Of a stretch of 64,000 nt of DNA, positions 9,768 through 19,325 are shown one piece after another. The position numbers and the translations under genes were made by a program. Within the stretch, counting starts at the first letter, position 1; every line of letters begins with the position of its first letter. The notes beneath the pieces are model-generated. The model had not been told where the DNA came from. It searched no databases and saw only the letters and a program-made list of their open reading frames with translations. Source of the DNA: Ascoidea rubescens DSM 1968. Taxonomy: Eukaryota; Ascomycota; Saccharomycetes; Ascoideales; Ascoideaceae. The DNA lies in contig NW_017962922.1 of assembly GCF_001661345.1 (NCBI RefSeq), forward strand, positions 354,040-418,039. The letters are read 5' to 3'.

Positions 9768-9773
9768 CACGTG
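9768..9773. promoter_or_regulatory. CACGTG E-box upstream of the MGR3-like gene
   Basis: The palindromic CACGTG followed by ATC lies 94 bp upstream of the ATG. It is the consensus for Cbf1/Pho4-type bHLH factors. Function is inferred from the motif only. Confidence 0.4.
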
Positions 9774-9866
9774 ATCAACAATCAGCAAAACGGAAAAGAA
9801 GCACAGGAAGCAGAAGCAGCAGAAGAAACAGGAGCAAGAGAAGACTGTGTTTTGGCTGTGGAAAAG

Positions 9867-11576
9867 ATGCTTGCTGTCTGTCGACGAAACTTTGCTTTGG
9901 CACTGCGCTGCAACGTCGCTCCATTGTCGCTTTTCTCTTGCTGGAGCTCCAAATACAACGTTTCCCTCAGCAGGAGATCTCTATTGACCAACCACTACAA
10001 CACCATTATCAATCACAATGTTGCTGACAGCTTGAGGACTTTTGGAATCGCGAGCACAGGCTCTCTTCCTGGCATCAGCAAGATAGCAAACACTGCTTGG
10101 TCAAAACCAAATCAAAGCAAAATTTTCCAATTAAATCAATCGAGAAATATTCAAAAAATCGTTGTTAAAAACAGACATTTAAGAGAATTTATCCAAATCT
10201 CTGCGAAATTTTCAAAGGTCATCTTATTTATTTACTTTGGTGCAATCTTTTTAGTTATAATGTCCTACAAACTACTAAAGTTCCATTTTAATCAATACAA
10301 CTATTTGCCCACCGAAAACAGTTTCTCCATATATTTTAGATCCCTATATATTCTTGGTTTATTCTTCTCAAAGATCCATATAAAAAATCAGTATGCTCAC
10401 GAATTCTTTTTAGCCTGTTTAAGGGCAATTAATGATTCAAATAACTTGCCCTTTGATATTGAATCCGATGACATATCTTATTTTTTATCTTTAGATGTAC
10501 TACAATCAAAAAATTTGGAATTCATTCATGTTTATTGTGATCTATTAATACGGTTGGCCATCTTAAAATCCTTGATAGGCGACGATCCTAAAAAGATTCA
10601 AAATCTAATCGATTTATCCATTGATTTATCAAATACTCAAAATTACATAAATCTCGATAACTTTTCAATAAAATCAAAAAAAGAAATTAAAAAAAAGTTC
10701 TTGTCCAATTTAATCACCTTTGATCTATTAGCAAACGCTTTGATAATTAAAGCAAATATGTTAAATTTTGAATTAAATGCAAAAGACCCCTCTCCAACTA
10801 CTAATAATAATCAATTATCAACTCAAATTGAATTTCTCTATTTAAACGCTCTTAAAATCTTAAAATTAAATGATCCAAATAAATCCAATACTTATAAATC
10901 TCTCCTAATCGACTTCGATCCATCGGTTCATTTAAATGATAATTCAAATAATAATGAAAATAATAATTCAAATAATAATAATGAAAATATATCAGTCGAA
11001 GATCTCTATATAAACAAATTTCCTGATCTGTTTTTAACCAGAGAGTTGCTAGATTATTCAAATGAATTGGCCGTTTTTTATACCAAATCCACCTCAAATA
11101 ATAACAATAACTTGGATATTGCTTTGAAAATCTTCTTATCAAATTTAAAATCATTAACAGACTATCAAACCAACCTTAATATAAATTTCATTAAAGATAA
11201 AAATTCCTTTGGCATACAATTGCCTAAAAAAAAGGATTCTTCAAAGATTGATATCTTTCAAAAAGACTTGATTTTAAATGTTAATGATGTGCCCAAATTA
11301 AAACTATACGTATCAGAAATCCTATGGGCTAAACATTTTTACAATATTTCAATCAAATGGTGTCAACAAGCTATAAATGAGTCTTATGTTCATTCAAGAT
11401 CAGACTCAACCTCCGCTACAATCTTAAAAATGGCTACAAATAATCTAATTCACATGTACCAATATTCAATTGATAATAACTTGGTTAAAGATCATGACTC
11501 AATCCAATATTACAAGGAAAACATTGAAAGTTTAAAGATATCTCTAAGTGAAATAGAGATTCCATCAACTGATTAA
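9867..11576 (+). CDS. MGR3: Mitochondrial inner-membrane TPR-type protein, MGR3-like
   Basis: 569 residues from the ATG at 9867, the first ATG in frame; the 42 codons upstream begin with GTG and lack one. The N-terminus (MLAVCRRNFALALR, more Arg/Ser, few acids) is a strong mitochondrial presequence. One membrane span follows near residues 118-138 (KVILFIYFGAIFLVIM). Then comes a large helical soluble domain with TPR-like pairs, including YAHEFFLACLRAIND and the FLTRELLDYSNELAVFYTK segment, which resembles the FFTARDLYTAY region of yeast Mgr3. In yeast, Mgr1 and Mgr3 are adaptors that feed substrates to the i-AAA protease Yme1. Similarity is judged on architecture and scattered motifs, so the assignment is moderate. 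Asn-rich insertions interrupt the domain. Confidence 0.6.
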   Translation: MLAVCRRNFALALRCNVAPLSLFSCWSSKYNVSLSRRSLLTNHYNTIINHNVADSLRTFGIASTGSLPGISKIANTAWSKPNQSKIFQLNQSRNIQKIVVKNRHLREFIQISAKFSKVILFIYFGAIFLVIMSYKLLKFHFNQYNYLPTENSFSIYFRSLYILGLFFSKIHIKNQYAHEFFLACLRAINDSNNLPFDIESDDISYFLSLDVLQSKNLEFIHVYCDLLIRLAILKSLIGDDPKKIQNLIDLSIDLSNTQNYINLDNFSIKSKKEIKKKFLSNLITFDLLANALIIKANMLNFELNAKDPSPTTNNNQLSTQIEFLYLNALKILKLNDPNKSNTYKSLLIDFDPSVHLNDNSNNNENNNSNNNNENISVEDLYINKFPDLFLTRELLDYSNELAVFYTKSTSNNNNNLDIALKIFLSNLKSLTDYQTNLNINFIKDKNSFGIQLPKKKDSSKIDIFQKDLILNVNDVPKLKLYVSEILWAKHFYNISIKWCQQAINESYVHSRSDSTSATILKMATNNLIHMYQYSIDNNLVKDHDSIQYYKENIESLKISLSEIEIPSTD

Positions 11577-11689
11577 TTTAACTATACATAAATATATATA
11601 TACTTTTTTTTTTTCCTTTTCTTTTCTAATGTAAATAATGTAATATTTATTTAATACCTATCTGATATGTATGTAATTTTATAATTAAT

Positions 11690-12778
11690 TTAATCTTTGT
11701 TTTCTAATTCAAAAATAATATGCTCATCTTCTTTTGGATCATAAGGTTTTATTAAAAATTGGCTAAATTTCTTCAAGTTGTCTAAACCTCTAATTTCATT
11801 ACCCAATAAGGGCATTTTAATTAAATGGAAATCCTCATATAAATCATACATTTCATTTAGATATTTTTTTTGCATTTTCCATCTTGATAAACATCTTTTA
11901 CAACTGGCTTCATCACTAAATAACAATTGATTAACAATAATAGAATTAACATCCATATTATAACTTATTAATTCTTGAACTAATCTTTCGGTCTCATATA
12001 ATGATAAAAATTCTGATATACAAACACAAATAAATGTTGTTAATTCAGGGTCGACAAATTGTTTATTAATTTCACTGACGGTCACTTGAATATCTTTTAA
12101 TTTTTTGAAAATGTCTTGTTGTTTATTTTGATTCAAATTTGCTGATCCCATAAAATTATTTAATAATGGCCCAAATCTGTCAGACAAATCGTTTACTTTG
12201 CCTAATAATTTTTCTAATGTTGCTGGCAACTGTAAAAATCTTAAAGTATGACCGGTTGGTGCAGTATCAAAAATTATTGTATTATAATCAATTTTACTAC
12301 CACTTTTATCATCTTTATTGGCGTCTTGTTTTTGAATGTGCTTCATAACTTCCATAAATGATAATGCTTCATCAATACCGGGAATCGTAGTGCTCATATC
12401 ATTCATTATGGATGATAAGCCACTAAATGGATTTGAAGGATCATTGGTTTGATTTTGTAAAGCATTGGAGGATTTCATATCTTCTATGAATGCATTTGGA
12501 TCAATTTCCATACACGATAAATTATTCAAGCCTTCAACTCTTCTTGCATCTTTGTCAAATTTTTGACCAAAGGCATCAGAAAGATTGTGAGCAGGATCAG
12601 TTGATATCAATAAGTATTGCTTATCAGGATTCAATAACGCTAATTGAATGGCAGTAGAACATGAAGAAGTGGTTTTACCCACACCACCTTTTCCACCAAC
12701 AAAAATCCATTTCAACGTCGAGTCCTTGTCGAATATATGATTAAGAGTAGGCTCTAATGATAAATCCAAGTCGTCCAT
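11690..12778 (-). CDS. GET3: Get3, ATPase for tail-anchored membrane protein insertion
   Basis: 362 residues starting at [12 protein letters not shown] (ATG at 12778); the in-frame TTG further upstream is rejected because the family starts like this. The deviant Walker [11 protein letters not shown] is at 28-37, switch [11 protein letters not shown] at 61-70, and switch [18 protein letters not shown] from 170. The intersubunit zinc CxxC is at C293 and C296 ([10 protein letters not shown]). The Met-rich helical region around 125-145 ([20 protein letters not shown]) forms part of the hydrophobic client groove in known structures. Get3 is a homodimeric cytosolic ATPase that takes C-terminal transmembrane segments from Sgt2/Get4/Get5 and delivers them to Get1/Get2 at the ER. 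Every key residue I checked is present. Confidence 0.97.
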   Translation of the reverse strand: MDDLDLSLEPTLNHIFDKDSTLKWIFVGGKGGVGKTTSSCSTAIQLALLNPDKQYLLISTDPAHNLSDAFGQKFDKDARRVEGLNNLSCMEIDPNAFIEDMKSSNALQNQTNDPSNPFSGLSSIMNDMSTTIPGIDEALSFMEVMKHIQKQDANKDDKSGSKIDYNTIIFDTAPTGHTLRFLQLPATLEKLLGKVNDLSDRFGPLLNNFMGSANLNQNKQQDIFKKLKDIQVTVSEINKQFVDPELTTFICVCISEFLSLYETERLVQELISYNMDVNSIIVNQLLFSDEASCKRCLSRWKMQKKYLNEMYDLYEDFHLIKMPLLGNEIRGLDNLKKFSQFLIKPYDPKEDEHIIFELENKD

Positions 12779-14396
12779 ATCCAAATAGATGAGCACGTCA
12801 CAAAGTAAAAAGGATGATAAAAGAGTAAATGTCAAAAAAGAAAAGGTTCAAAACAAACAGTAATATACCAATCTGCTACTTTTTGATTCAATTGCTAGTT
12901 CAAATCAACAGAAGATGTTCTCTATCTCAATCGATTATTACACAATTAACAACAGCTTTAAAGAGAAAAAGAAAACGAAGAAGATTCTAGAACGGGAAGT
13001 GTTGGTACCCACATAAATGGTCTCCAACTACAAGACCCACATGAATAGACTTAAAATATCCGACCCACTACACTGGCTTCAAAATACTCGACCCATTGGA
13101 ATGGTCTTAAACCACTGCAACGGATCTTCAAAAAAGAATTTCAAATTGGAAATCGAAACAGATTAAACATTGGGTGAATTTATTCAAAAAATGTTGTCTC
13201 TTAATTCATCTTGAAGACTGTGGAAGTTTAAACTGTTAGTTTATGTTGGAAACACTTTGGTTGGATTGATTGAATGTTTTCCAGAACCAAAACGCGATAG
13301 TCAATAAAATCTTTAGTCTATATATTGCGCAAATGCCTAGAATCATTCGTCAATCAACTTTGATACTATTTTGGCAAACAATAAAATAAATCAGTTTTTG
13401 TAATACTGGTATCAAATCAAATTGAACTTTCAAGTTTTAAATGGATACTTTTATCGAGAATATTGAGATTTGTTTGTTGAAATCAGTTCCATTTGAAATC
13501 TGAGAACTTCTGATAACCAATACTTTAAGTCTTTATTTTTGTTTATCAGAGAAAATCTCAACTTTATTCAACAAGAACCTTCAAATGTATTCATTACTTC
13601 AAATGTATTCATTATGGCTCATTTTTGAATATTAATATTATTAGTAACCTGTCTTTGATTTTTTTTATTTCAAAAATCCCTAAGACCATAAAAACATTTT
13701 TATGATGAATCCCATCAATTTACTCAAAATTATTGTTATTTTTAACCCTTTGGTATACTCATTTTTCATTGAACTAATTTATTTGAGAAAATTCATGAGA
13801 CTATTTTCCTTTTTTTTATTTTGATTGTTATAAAATTGTTTTTTCTCTTAACTGTAAGATGTTAAGTCATTATTTTTCAGTCATTATGCCTTGCATTGTT
13901 TCATAATCTTATAAGAAAAGTTTTATTCATATTCATTTTCCAATACTCTCACTTTATCAAAACTAAGTAGGAGCTTCAAAATTTAACAGTCTTAATCAGC
14001 ATAGAATAATTTGGCAAAGTTATAATTTTAATCAAACAACTAGAAAAATTAAATCAATAAAAAACAATTGCAGAATCTACAAAAATAACTAAAAATAGTA
14101 GAATTGATAACAATCATATTTCTATATTTCTTAATTGTTATAATTATATCAAAAGTATAATATGTTTAATGATTTTAATACACCAAGAACATAACTGGTA
14201 AAAAATAATTGTAAATAGGAGAGAAAAAAAATATAAGAAGTTATAATTAATGCAAAACAAAAACAAAGTCATCTAAATTTACATCATCAACAAATTCTAA
14301 GGAATCAAAAGTTATGAATAAAATGTAATAACAATAACACTCAAATTCATATTAATCACTTAAAAATCACATCATTCCAAATGCTTATTTAAGTCT
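12779..14396. other. Intergenic region, GET3 promoter and 3' flank of the C2H2 regulator gene
   Basis: 1.6 kb, AT-rich. The first 350 bases upstream of GET3 are relatively mixed and contain loosely repeated ACCCACT/ACCCATT blocks (13009-13095). The rest is A/T-rich without an open frame of note. No RNA gene or mobile-element terminus was seen. Confidence 0.6.
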
Positions 14397-17300
14397 TTAT
14401 CTATACCCGGATTTTCTAATATCATTATACATAAAATCACACTTCACTCTATGTCGGCCTAAACTTCGTTCAGCACAATTTTTTAATAATTTGGAAAACT
14501 CTTTAGATAATTCCCAATTTGATTGTGAAAACCCATTTGAAATTAAATTTAACAACCCAACCATATTTTTCTTATCTTTTACTGAATCTAGACACAATGC
14601 TTGAGCCTTGCTGATATGAATAAAATGTTTGGAATCAAGTGGTTTTGTACAGTGCAACGAATAACCACATTCATTACTTAGACTGTTTCGAATTCTTCGA
14701 AGGTATTCATATCCATCCTCAAGCCCTTCGATTCCATTAATATTATTACTATTAACGATTAAATTATCTTCTTCATCATATAGCTTATTTTCGATTCCTT
14801 CTGTTGTAAAATTATATGCCCATATAGTTAATATACAAATAGCCATGGCATTGACTCTTTGCAAAATCGGATCTTCCAATGGCTTGTAGCTATAATCACC
14901 CTCATTAAAAACATCTTGTGGTTTCAATAACATTTCAAAGAGATACAAGTATGCATGTAAGACTGATAGTTTACTTTTTATGTTTTTGCACCATATTTCG
15001 ATTCTTTTCTTAACTGTGTCATAATTGATTGATTTAGATTTAACATTCATTCTTGATGGTGCTCCAGCATAGATAACCAAATCGTAATGATTTGTCGTCA
15101 TGGTGATATGAGCCAAATGATATGATGGAACCTTACATCTAGTGTCATTTGATAAATAATACTTCGGTATTATTGGCTCAAACGAGCTTCCACTTGTGCC
15201 AATTGTTATATTTGTAGCTGTGCTATATGTTTTATCCATCGCACTTGAACCTGTTCCATTGTTATTATTTTTATTTTCGCTGAGATTGTCCAAATTGCAA
15301 TTTGAGTAATATGTATCATTAATTAAAAGACATGTGTTTGAGTTGCAGCAACCATTAACGTAATCGTGTATAAAATGATCCAAAACTTTTAACAAATTTT
15401 CTTTCCATATTTCAACAGTTGAATCCTTATATAAAGAAAACTGTAAATGATCATGCTGCAATTGAGATAATATGGCTAATAATCCGGTCATTAAAACCTT
15501 CATGCCAAATGAAGATTTGGATTTAATCTCCTTAGACTTGATGATAGATCCTAGTTCCATGAAGAAAGAAGCATTTTTAAATTTCGGGGGTAGTTGGGTG
15601 TTCAAAAATTCTGGATTGTAACCAAAATCATTATCTGTATTAAGATTAAGATTATTGTTGATTTCATGAGAAGATGATTCCCATACTTCATCACTGCAAG
15701 GCATGCAAATTCTTATTTGGTGAACCGATAAAATTGGTTGGTGCCCAAATATAATACCATGACTTATATCCATATAAAATGCCATAAAGGCCGCTCTGTT
15801 CATAGACTCATATTCAATCCACTTTTTCCATAATTCGTTGGCTTTTAATCTTTTTCTGTCATCATCATCTTCTTCATCCTCAGCTTCACTTGCTGTGCTG
15901 CTAGACAACTCGTATTTCTGAGGATCACCACCAAGTGTTCTCGTTCTTCTAAGCAACTGAATCAAAGTTCCATGATGAATATAGCTTCTTTCATGCAATT
16001 TTCTTGAAGTCATAAATTTTTCATAGATCTCTAAAAGAATCAAACTTTGGAAAACCCACAATTCTGCTGGGGGACTGAAATCCTCATGGCTGAAAATTAA
16101 ACCTCTCAACGGCACACATATAAGATCCGCTAAGACTTTGGCATTAACAAATGTTGTTTGACCACCATGAATTGAACCTGGAGTCATTGAACTGTTTAGA
16201 CTAGAGTTTGCACACTCAGCTTCAACTCCTCTCATATATCCAGCCCCAACCATTATCATGGAAAGCACCAATAGAGGCGAAGAATCTAATGTATTGAAAG
16301 AAGGTTTATGCAAGATTGGAAGATATATATGAAAAAGAGACCAATAAGAAACCAAGCATTTTTCCAAATTTTCAATTGTAAAATCAGGATTTTCTTCTAA
16401 TGGTGGGATTAACTTAAGAAACTTGTTCCTCAAATCTTGATTTATCAACGTTTGAGATGAAGGAGAAGGAAAAATTGGCGAGAATGCAAATAATTCAGTC
16501 ATCGTTCCAGGCGAAAATTCAAAGGGAAATGAATTTATATTATCAAATATATCTGTTGCATAATTGGTAGCGTTGACACTATTTATGTTATTAAAATTAT
16601 AACTAATTTGTCGATTCATATTATTTTTATTGTTGGTATTAAATTGCATATTATTTTCCGGATTTCTATTGAAATTATTTATCGAGTTTTTACGCTCAAT
16701 ATTATTATTGTTATTATTAATATTATTGTTGTTATTATTATTGTTATTATTATTAAAACTTTCATTTGTTGTGTTTGTAGAATTGAATTTAATATGTTCT
16801 GCACTAACATTATTAACACTTCCATTAGTAGATAAATTATTAAGATTAAAATTATTATTGTTATTGTTATTGTTATTGTTATTGTTATTGTTATTGTTAT
16901 TATGATTGGAATTATTGCTGAAAAACTGAGACTGTTTTTCGAATATCAGATGAGAATTTGGTTGTGAAATATTGAAATTGCTTAAATTGCTTGATATTGA
17001 GATATCTGAGCCATTGGAGATGTTTCCATTGTTCAAATTTTTGTTATTATTAAATTTTTTAAAATCATTATAAGATTCAGATTGAAGAAAAGTATTTCGG
17101 CCATTTTGATTTCTTTCTTGAACATTAAAATTATTGTTAGGAAGTGAATTTCTTTGAGAAAACTGCTGAAATTTTTGATTTTTTTGGTTTATATTTTGAT
17201 AATTATTTTGGTGGTTTAATTGCTGTTGTGGTATATTATTCGATATAGATAATGGGCCATTTAATACATCATGGTTGTGAAATATATAGTTAAAAAAGTT

Positions 17301-19325
17301 ATTATCTACTGGATCAAATCCAGATATTTCATCAGTCAAGACATCTTGATTATTTTGTCTAGTGGGAGGAGTGCGTTTTCCAAATAATGATGGAGGTGGA
17401 GGATTAATTTGATTACTTCGTAGGTTTGGATTTGAATAGTCATGATTAATTTGGTTCTGGTTTTGGTTAGTTTTGTTTGGATAACGATTTTGATTTTTGG
17501 GAGGAGGAAGTGGAGGAGGTAAGGGAGTATTATAAAACAGAGCCTGTTGCACAGGGCTATTATTTGGAATTTGGTAATGAGAATTATCTTGATTTGATTG
17601 ATTTTGTGAAGGGTTTTGATCATTTTTGAATTGAAAAGGAGACAGATTATTTAAATTTTGGTTATTTAAGTTCTGGTTATTTGTGCTATTATTAATTTGA
17701 TTTAAATTCTGATTACTTATTTTATTATTTATGTTATTATTTTGGTTTAAGTCATTTTTACTTATGTTTGAAATGGGGTTAAAATCATTTAAAGTGTTTA
17801 GTTTTGCTAAGGTATTTATTTCATTAATATTGATATCATTTGTTATGCTAAAACCGTTTATTTCAGTGTTATTAGAGTTATTCGAATTGTTGTTAGGGTC
17901 AATGTTTTGAGAGTCAATCAAATCGTTGTTTATTAATTTATTATAGCTAGGTTTTATTTCAAATTCAGTATTAATGGATGATCTTTTTTCATTTTGGTTT
18001 GGTTGAACAAATAGTGGTAAGCCCAATTGAGATGATTCAAATTTTTGGTCATTTGATAAATCATTTGAGATTAAGTTATTATTCAAAAGAGGTATGTTTA
18101 AAGAGCTATCATTTGCATTGTCTTTATTAGTGTTGTTGTTGTTGTTATGATTTTGATTTGAAAATATTTTATTGGATAGCGAGGATGAATTTATTGAGTT
18201 TGATTTATTCATTGGGATGGGGTTATTCATTGGAACAGCGTTATTGGATGAGGGTTTGATTTTCTTTTTTAAAGAAAGTGAGGTTGAATTTGAAGATAAA
18301 TTTGAAGCTGAGGTTGAAGTTGAAATTGAAGTTGAAGTTGAATTATTTGAATTATTAACAGAAAAGACAAATTCGATTGGAGCATTCTTTTTACTTTTTT
18401 TATTGATATGGATAACTTCATTTTCGATTTTTTCAGTGGAGTTATCGATATTAATGGTATTTTTGGCACCAAAATTGATGTCGTTATCAATTTTCAGAAG
18501 ATTGTTGATATTGTTCTGGTTATTAGTGTGGGTATTGTGAGTGTTATGGGTGTTGTGAATATTACCCAAGCTGTTTGTCGTGGAGTTTAGATTCAAATTA
18601 ATTGTGCCCATTCCTTTGTATAGGGAATCTTTATTTTTCATGCTTTCAATTTCTAGATTTTTCTGGTTTTCTTCCTTTTTCAATCTTTCCTTGTGTCTTT
18701 TGAGGTGTCTAACTTTGAGATCATTTCTAACAAAAGTTTTTGAACAGTTTTGCCAATGGCAGGTGTAAATGACAGGAGGATTGTGGTTGAGCATATGTCT
18801 TGAGCGATGTTCAGATCTTGTAAAGGTTTTTTCGCAGCCAGGATATTCACAGGGGAAATTTCCAGCAGGTCTTTTTTTCCTTTTTTTGTTGTTATTGTTG
18901 TTGTTGGTGATATCTTGGTGTGAAAGAGTTTTTTGTGATTGTGTGTTGTTGTTTTGGAGCAAGCTGTTGGGAGGATTGTTGGTGGTGTTGTTCTGGTTGA
19001 TATCATTTTTAGTTGAAAAACTTTGAAAATTATTGAAAGAATTGAAATTGTTAAAAGAATTGAAATTGTTAAAAGAATTGAAATTGGTATTAAAATTGTC
19101 AATATTCATATCAATGGTGTTAGTATTGTTAGTATTGTTGGTGTTATTCTGGTTAATTTGATGATTATTATTTGGATTATTATTTGGATTATTATTTGGA
19201 TTATTATTATTAATATTATTATTTTTATTATTATTATTATTTATCTCATTGGCAGGATTGTTGTCATTATCATTACTAATACTAATATTAATATTATTTC
19301 TGGTTAAACTATTTAATTCATTCAT
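14397..19325 (-). CDS. C2H2 zinc-finger regulator with fungal transcription-factor middle domain
   Basis: 1642 residues from the ATG at 19325. Two classical fingers follow an Asn-rich start: C159-H181 and C189-H211, both C-X4-C-X12-H-X3-H, preceded by a basic KKRKKRP patch. About 700 residues of Asn/Ser/Gln-rich linker follow, with long pure Asn runs. Past residue 950 the protein becomes ordered and matches the Fungal_trans (PF04082) layout: LVSYWSLFHIYLPILHKPSF, then ELWVFQSLILLEIYEKF, HERSYIHHGTLIQLLRR and AAFMAFYMDISHGIIFG. Two N-terminal fingers plus this domain are typical of the Rsf2/Tda9/Sdd4/Adr1-like regulators of carbon and stress genes. I cannot choose an orthologue. It is flanked by long non-coding regions on both sides. 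Confidence 0.85.
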   Translation of the reverse strand: MNELNSLTRNNINISISNDNDNNPANEINNNNNKNNNINNNNPNNNPNNNPNNNHQINQNNTNNTNNTNTIDMNIDNFNTNFNSFNNFNSFNNFNSFNNFQSFSTKNDINQNNTTNNPPNSLLQNNNTQSQKTLSHQDITNNNNNNKKRKKRPAGNFPCEYPGCEKTFTRSEHRSRHMLNHNPPVIYTCHWQNCSKTFVRNDLKVRHLKRHKERLKKEENQKNLEIESMKNKDSLYKGMGTINLNLNSTTNSLGNIHNTHNTHNTHTNNQNNINNLLKIDNDINFGAKNTINIDNSTEKIENEVIHINKKSKKNAPIEFVFSVNNSNNSTSTSISTSTSASNLSSNSTSLSLKKKIKPSSNNAVPMNNPIPMNKSNSINSSSLSNKIFSNQNHNNNNNTNKDNANDSSLNIPLLNNNLISNDLSNDQKFESSQLGLPLFVQPNQNEKRSSINTEFEIKPSYNKLINNDLIDSQNIDPNNNSNNSNNTEINGFSITNDININEINTLAKLNTLNDFNPISNISKNDLNQNNNINNKISNQNLNQINNSTNNQNLNNQNLNNLSPFQFKNDQNPSQNQSNQDNSHYQIPNNSPVQQALFYNTPLPPPLPPPKNQNRYPNKTNQNQNQINHDYSNPNLRSNQINPPPPSLFGKRTPPTRQNNQDVLTDEISGFDPVDNNFFNYIFHNHDVLNGPLSISNNIPQQQLNHQNNYQNINQKNQKFQQFSQRNSLPNNNFNVQERNQNGRNTFLQSESYNDFKKFNNNKNLNNGNISNGSDISISSNLSNFNISQPNSHLIFEKQSQFFSNNSNHNNNNNNNNNNNNNNNNNFNLNNLSTNGSVNNVSAEHIKFNSTNTTNESFNNNNNNNNNNNINNNNNNIERKNSINNFNRNPENNMQFNTNNKNNMNRQISYNFNNINSVNATNYATDIFDNINSFPFEFSPGTMTELFAFSPIFPSPSSQTLINQDLRNKFLKLIPPLEENPDFTIENLEKCLVSYWSLFHIYLPILHKPSFNTLDSSPLLVLSMIMVGAGYMRGVEAECANSSLNSSMTPGSIHGGQTTFVNAKVLADLICVPLRGLIFSHEDFSPPAELWVFQSLILLEIYEKFMTSRKLHERSYIHHGTLIQLLRRTRTLGGDPQKYELSSSTASEAEDEEDDDDRKRLKANELWKKWIEYESMNRAAFMAFYMDISHGIIFGHQPILSVHQIRICMPCSDEVWESSSHEINNNLNLNTDNDFGYNPEFLNTQLPPKFKNASFFMELGSIIKSKEIKSKSSFGMKVLMTGLLAILSQLQHDHLQFSLYKDSTVEIWKENLLKVLDHFIHDYVNGCCNSNTCLLINDTYYSNCNLDNLSENKNNNNGTGSSAMDKTYSTATNITIGTSGSSFEPIIPKYYLSNDTRCKVPSYHLAHITMTTNHYDLVIYAGAPSRMNVKSKSINYDTVKKRIEIWCKNIKSKLSVLHAYLYLFEMLLKPQDVFNEGDYSYKPLEDPILQRVNAMAICILTIWAYNFTTEGIENKLYDEEDNLIVNSNNINGIEGLEDGYEYLRRIRNSLSNECGYSLHCTKPLDSKHFIHISKAQALCLDSVKDKKNMVGLLNLISNGFSQSNWELSKEFSKLLKNCAERSLGRHRVKCDFMYNDIRKSGYR
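16834..16905. repeat. Asn-coding triplet/hexamer repeat within the C2H2 gene
   Basis: A run of ATT/GTT triplets (plus strand TTATTG units) encodes an unbroken poly-Asn stretch. A second such stretch lies at about 16700-16755. Confidence 0.85.
19030..19090. repeat. 18-bp in-frame tandem repeat in the C2H2 gene
   Basis: Three near-perfect copies of an 18-bp unit (plus strand AAGAATTGAAATTGTTAA) encode the repeated NFNSFN block around residues 83-100. Confidence 0.8.

Larger units (their letters stand above)
8959..9866. other. Divergent promoter between ceramide synthase and MGR3-like genes
   Basis: About 900 bases. The half near the ceramide synthase is AT-rich. From 9420 to 9720 it is GC-richer and contains a degenerate tandem repeat of roughly 10 bp built on GCGTGAGCGC/TGCGTGAGTG (9428-9495). 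A CACGTG E-box with flanking A and A (ACACGTGATC) lies at 9768-9773, 94 bp before the MGR3-like ATG. No gene is recognisable. Confidence 0.6.
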
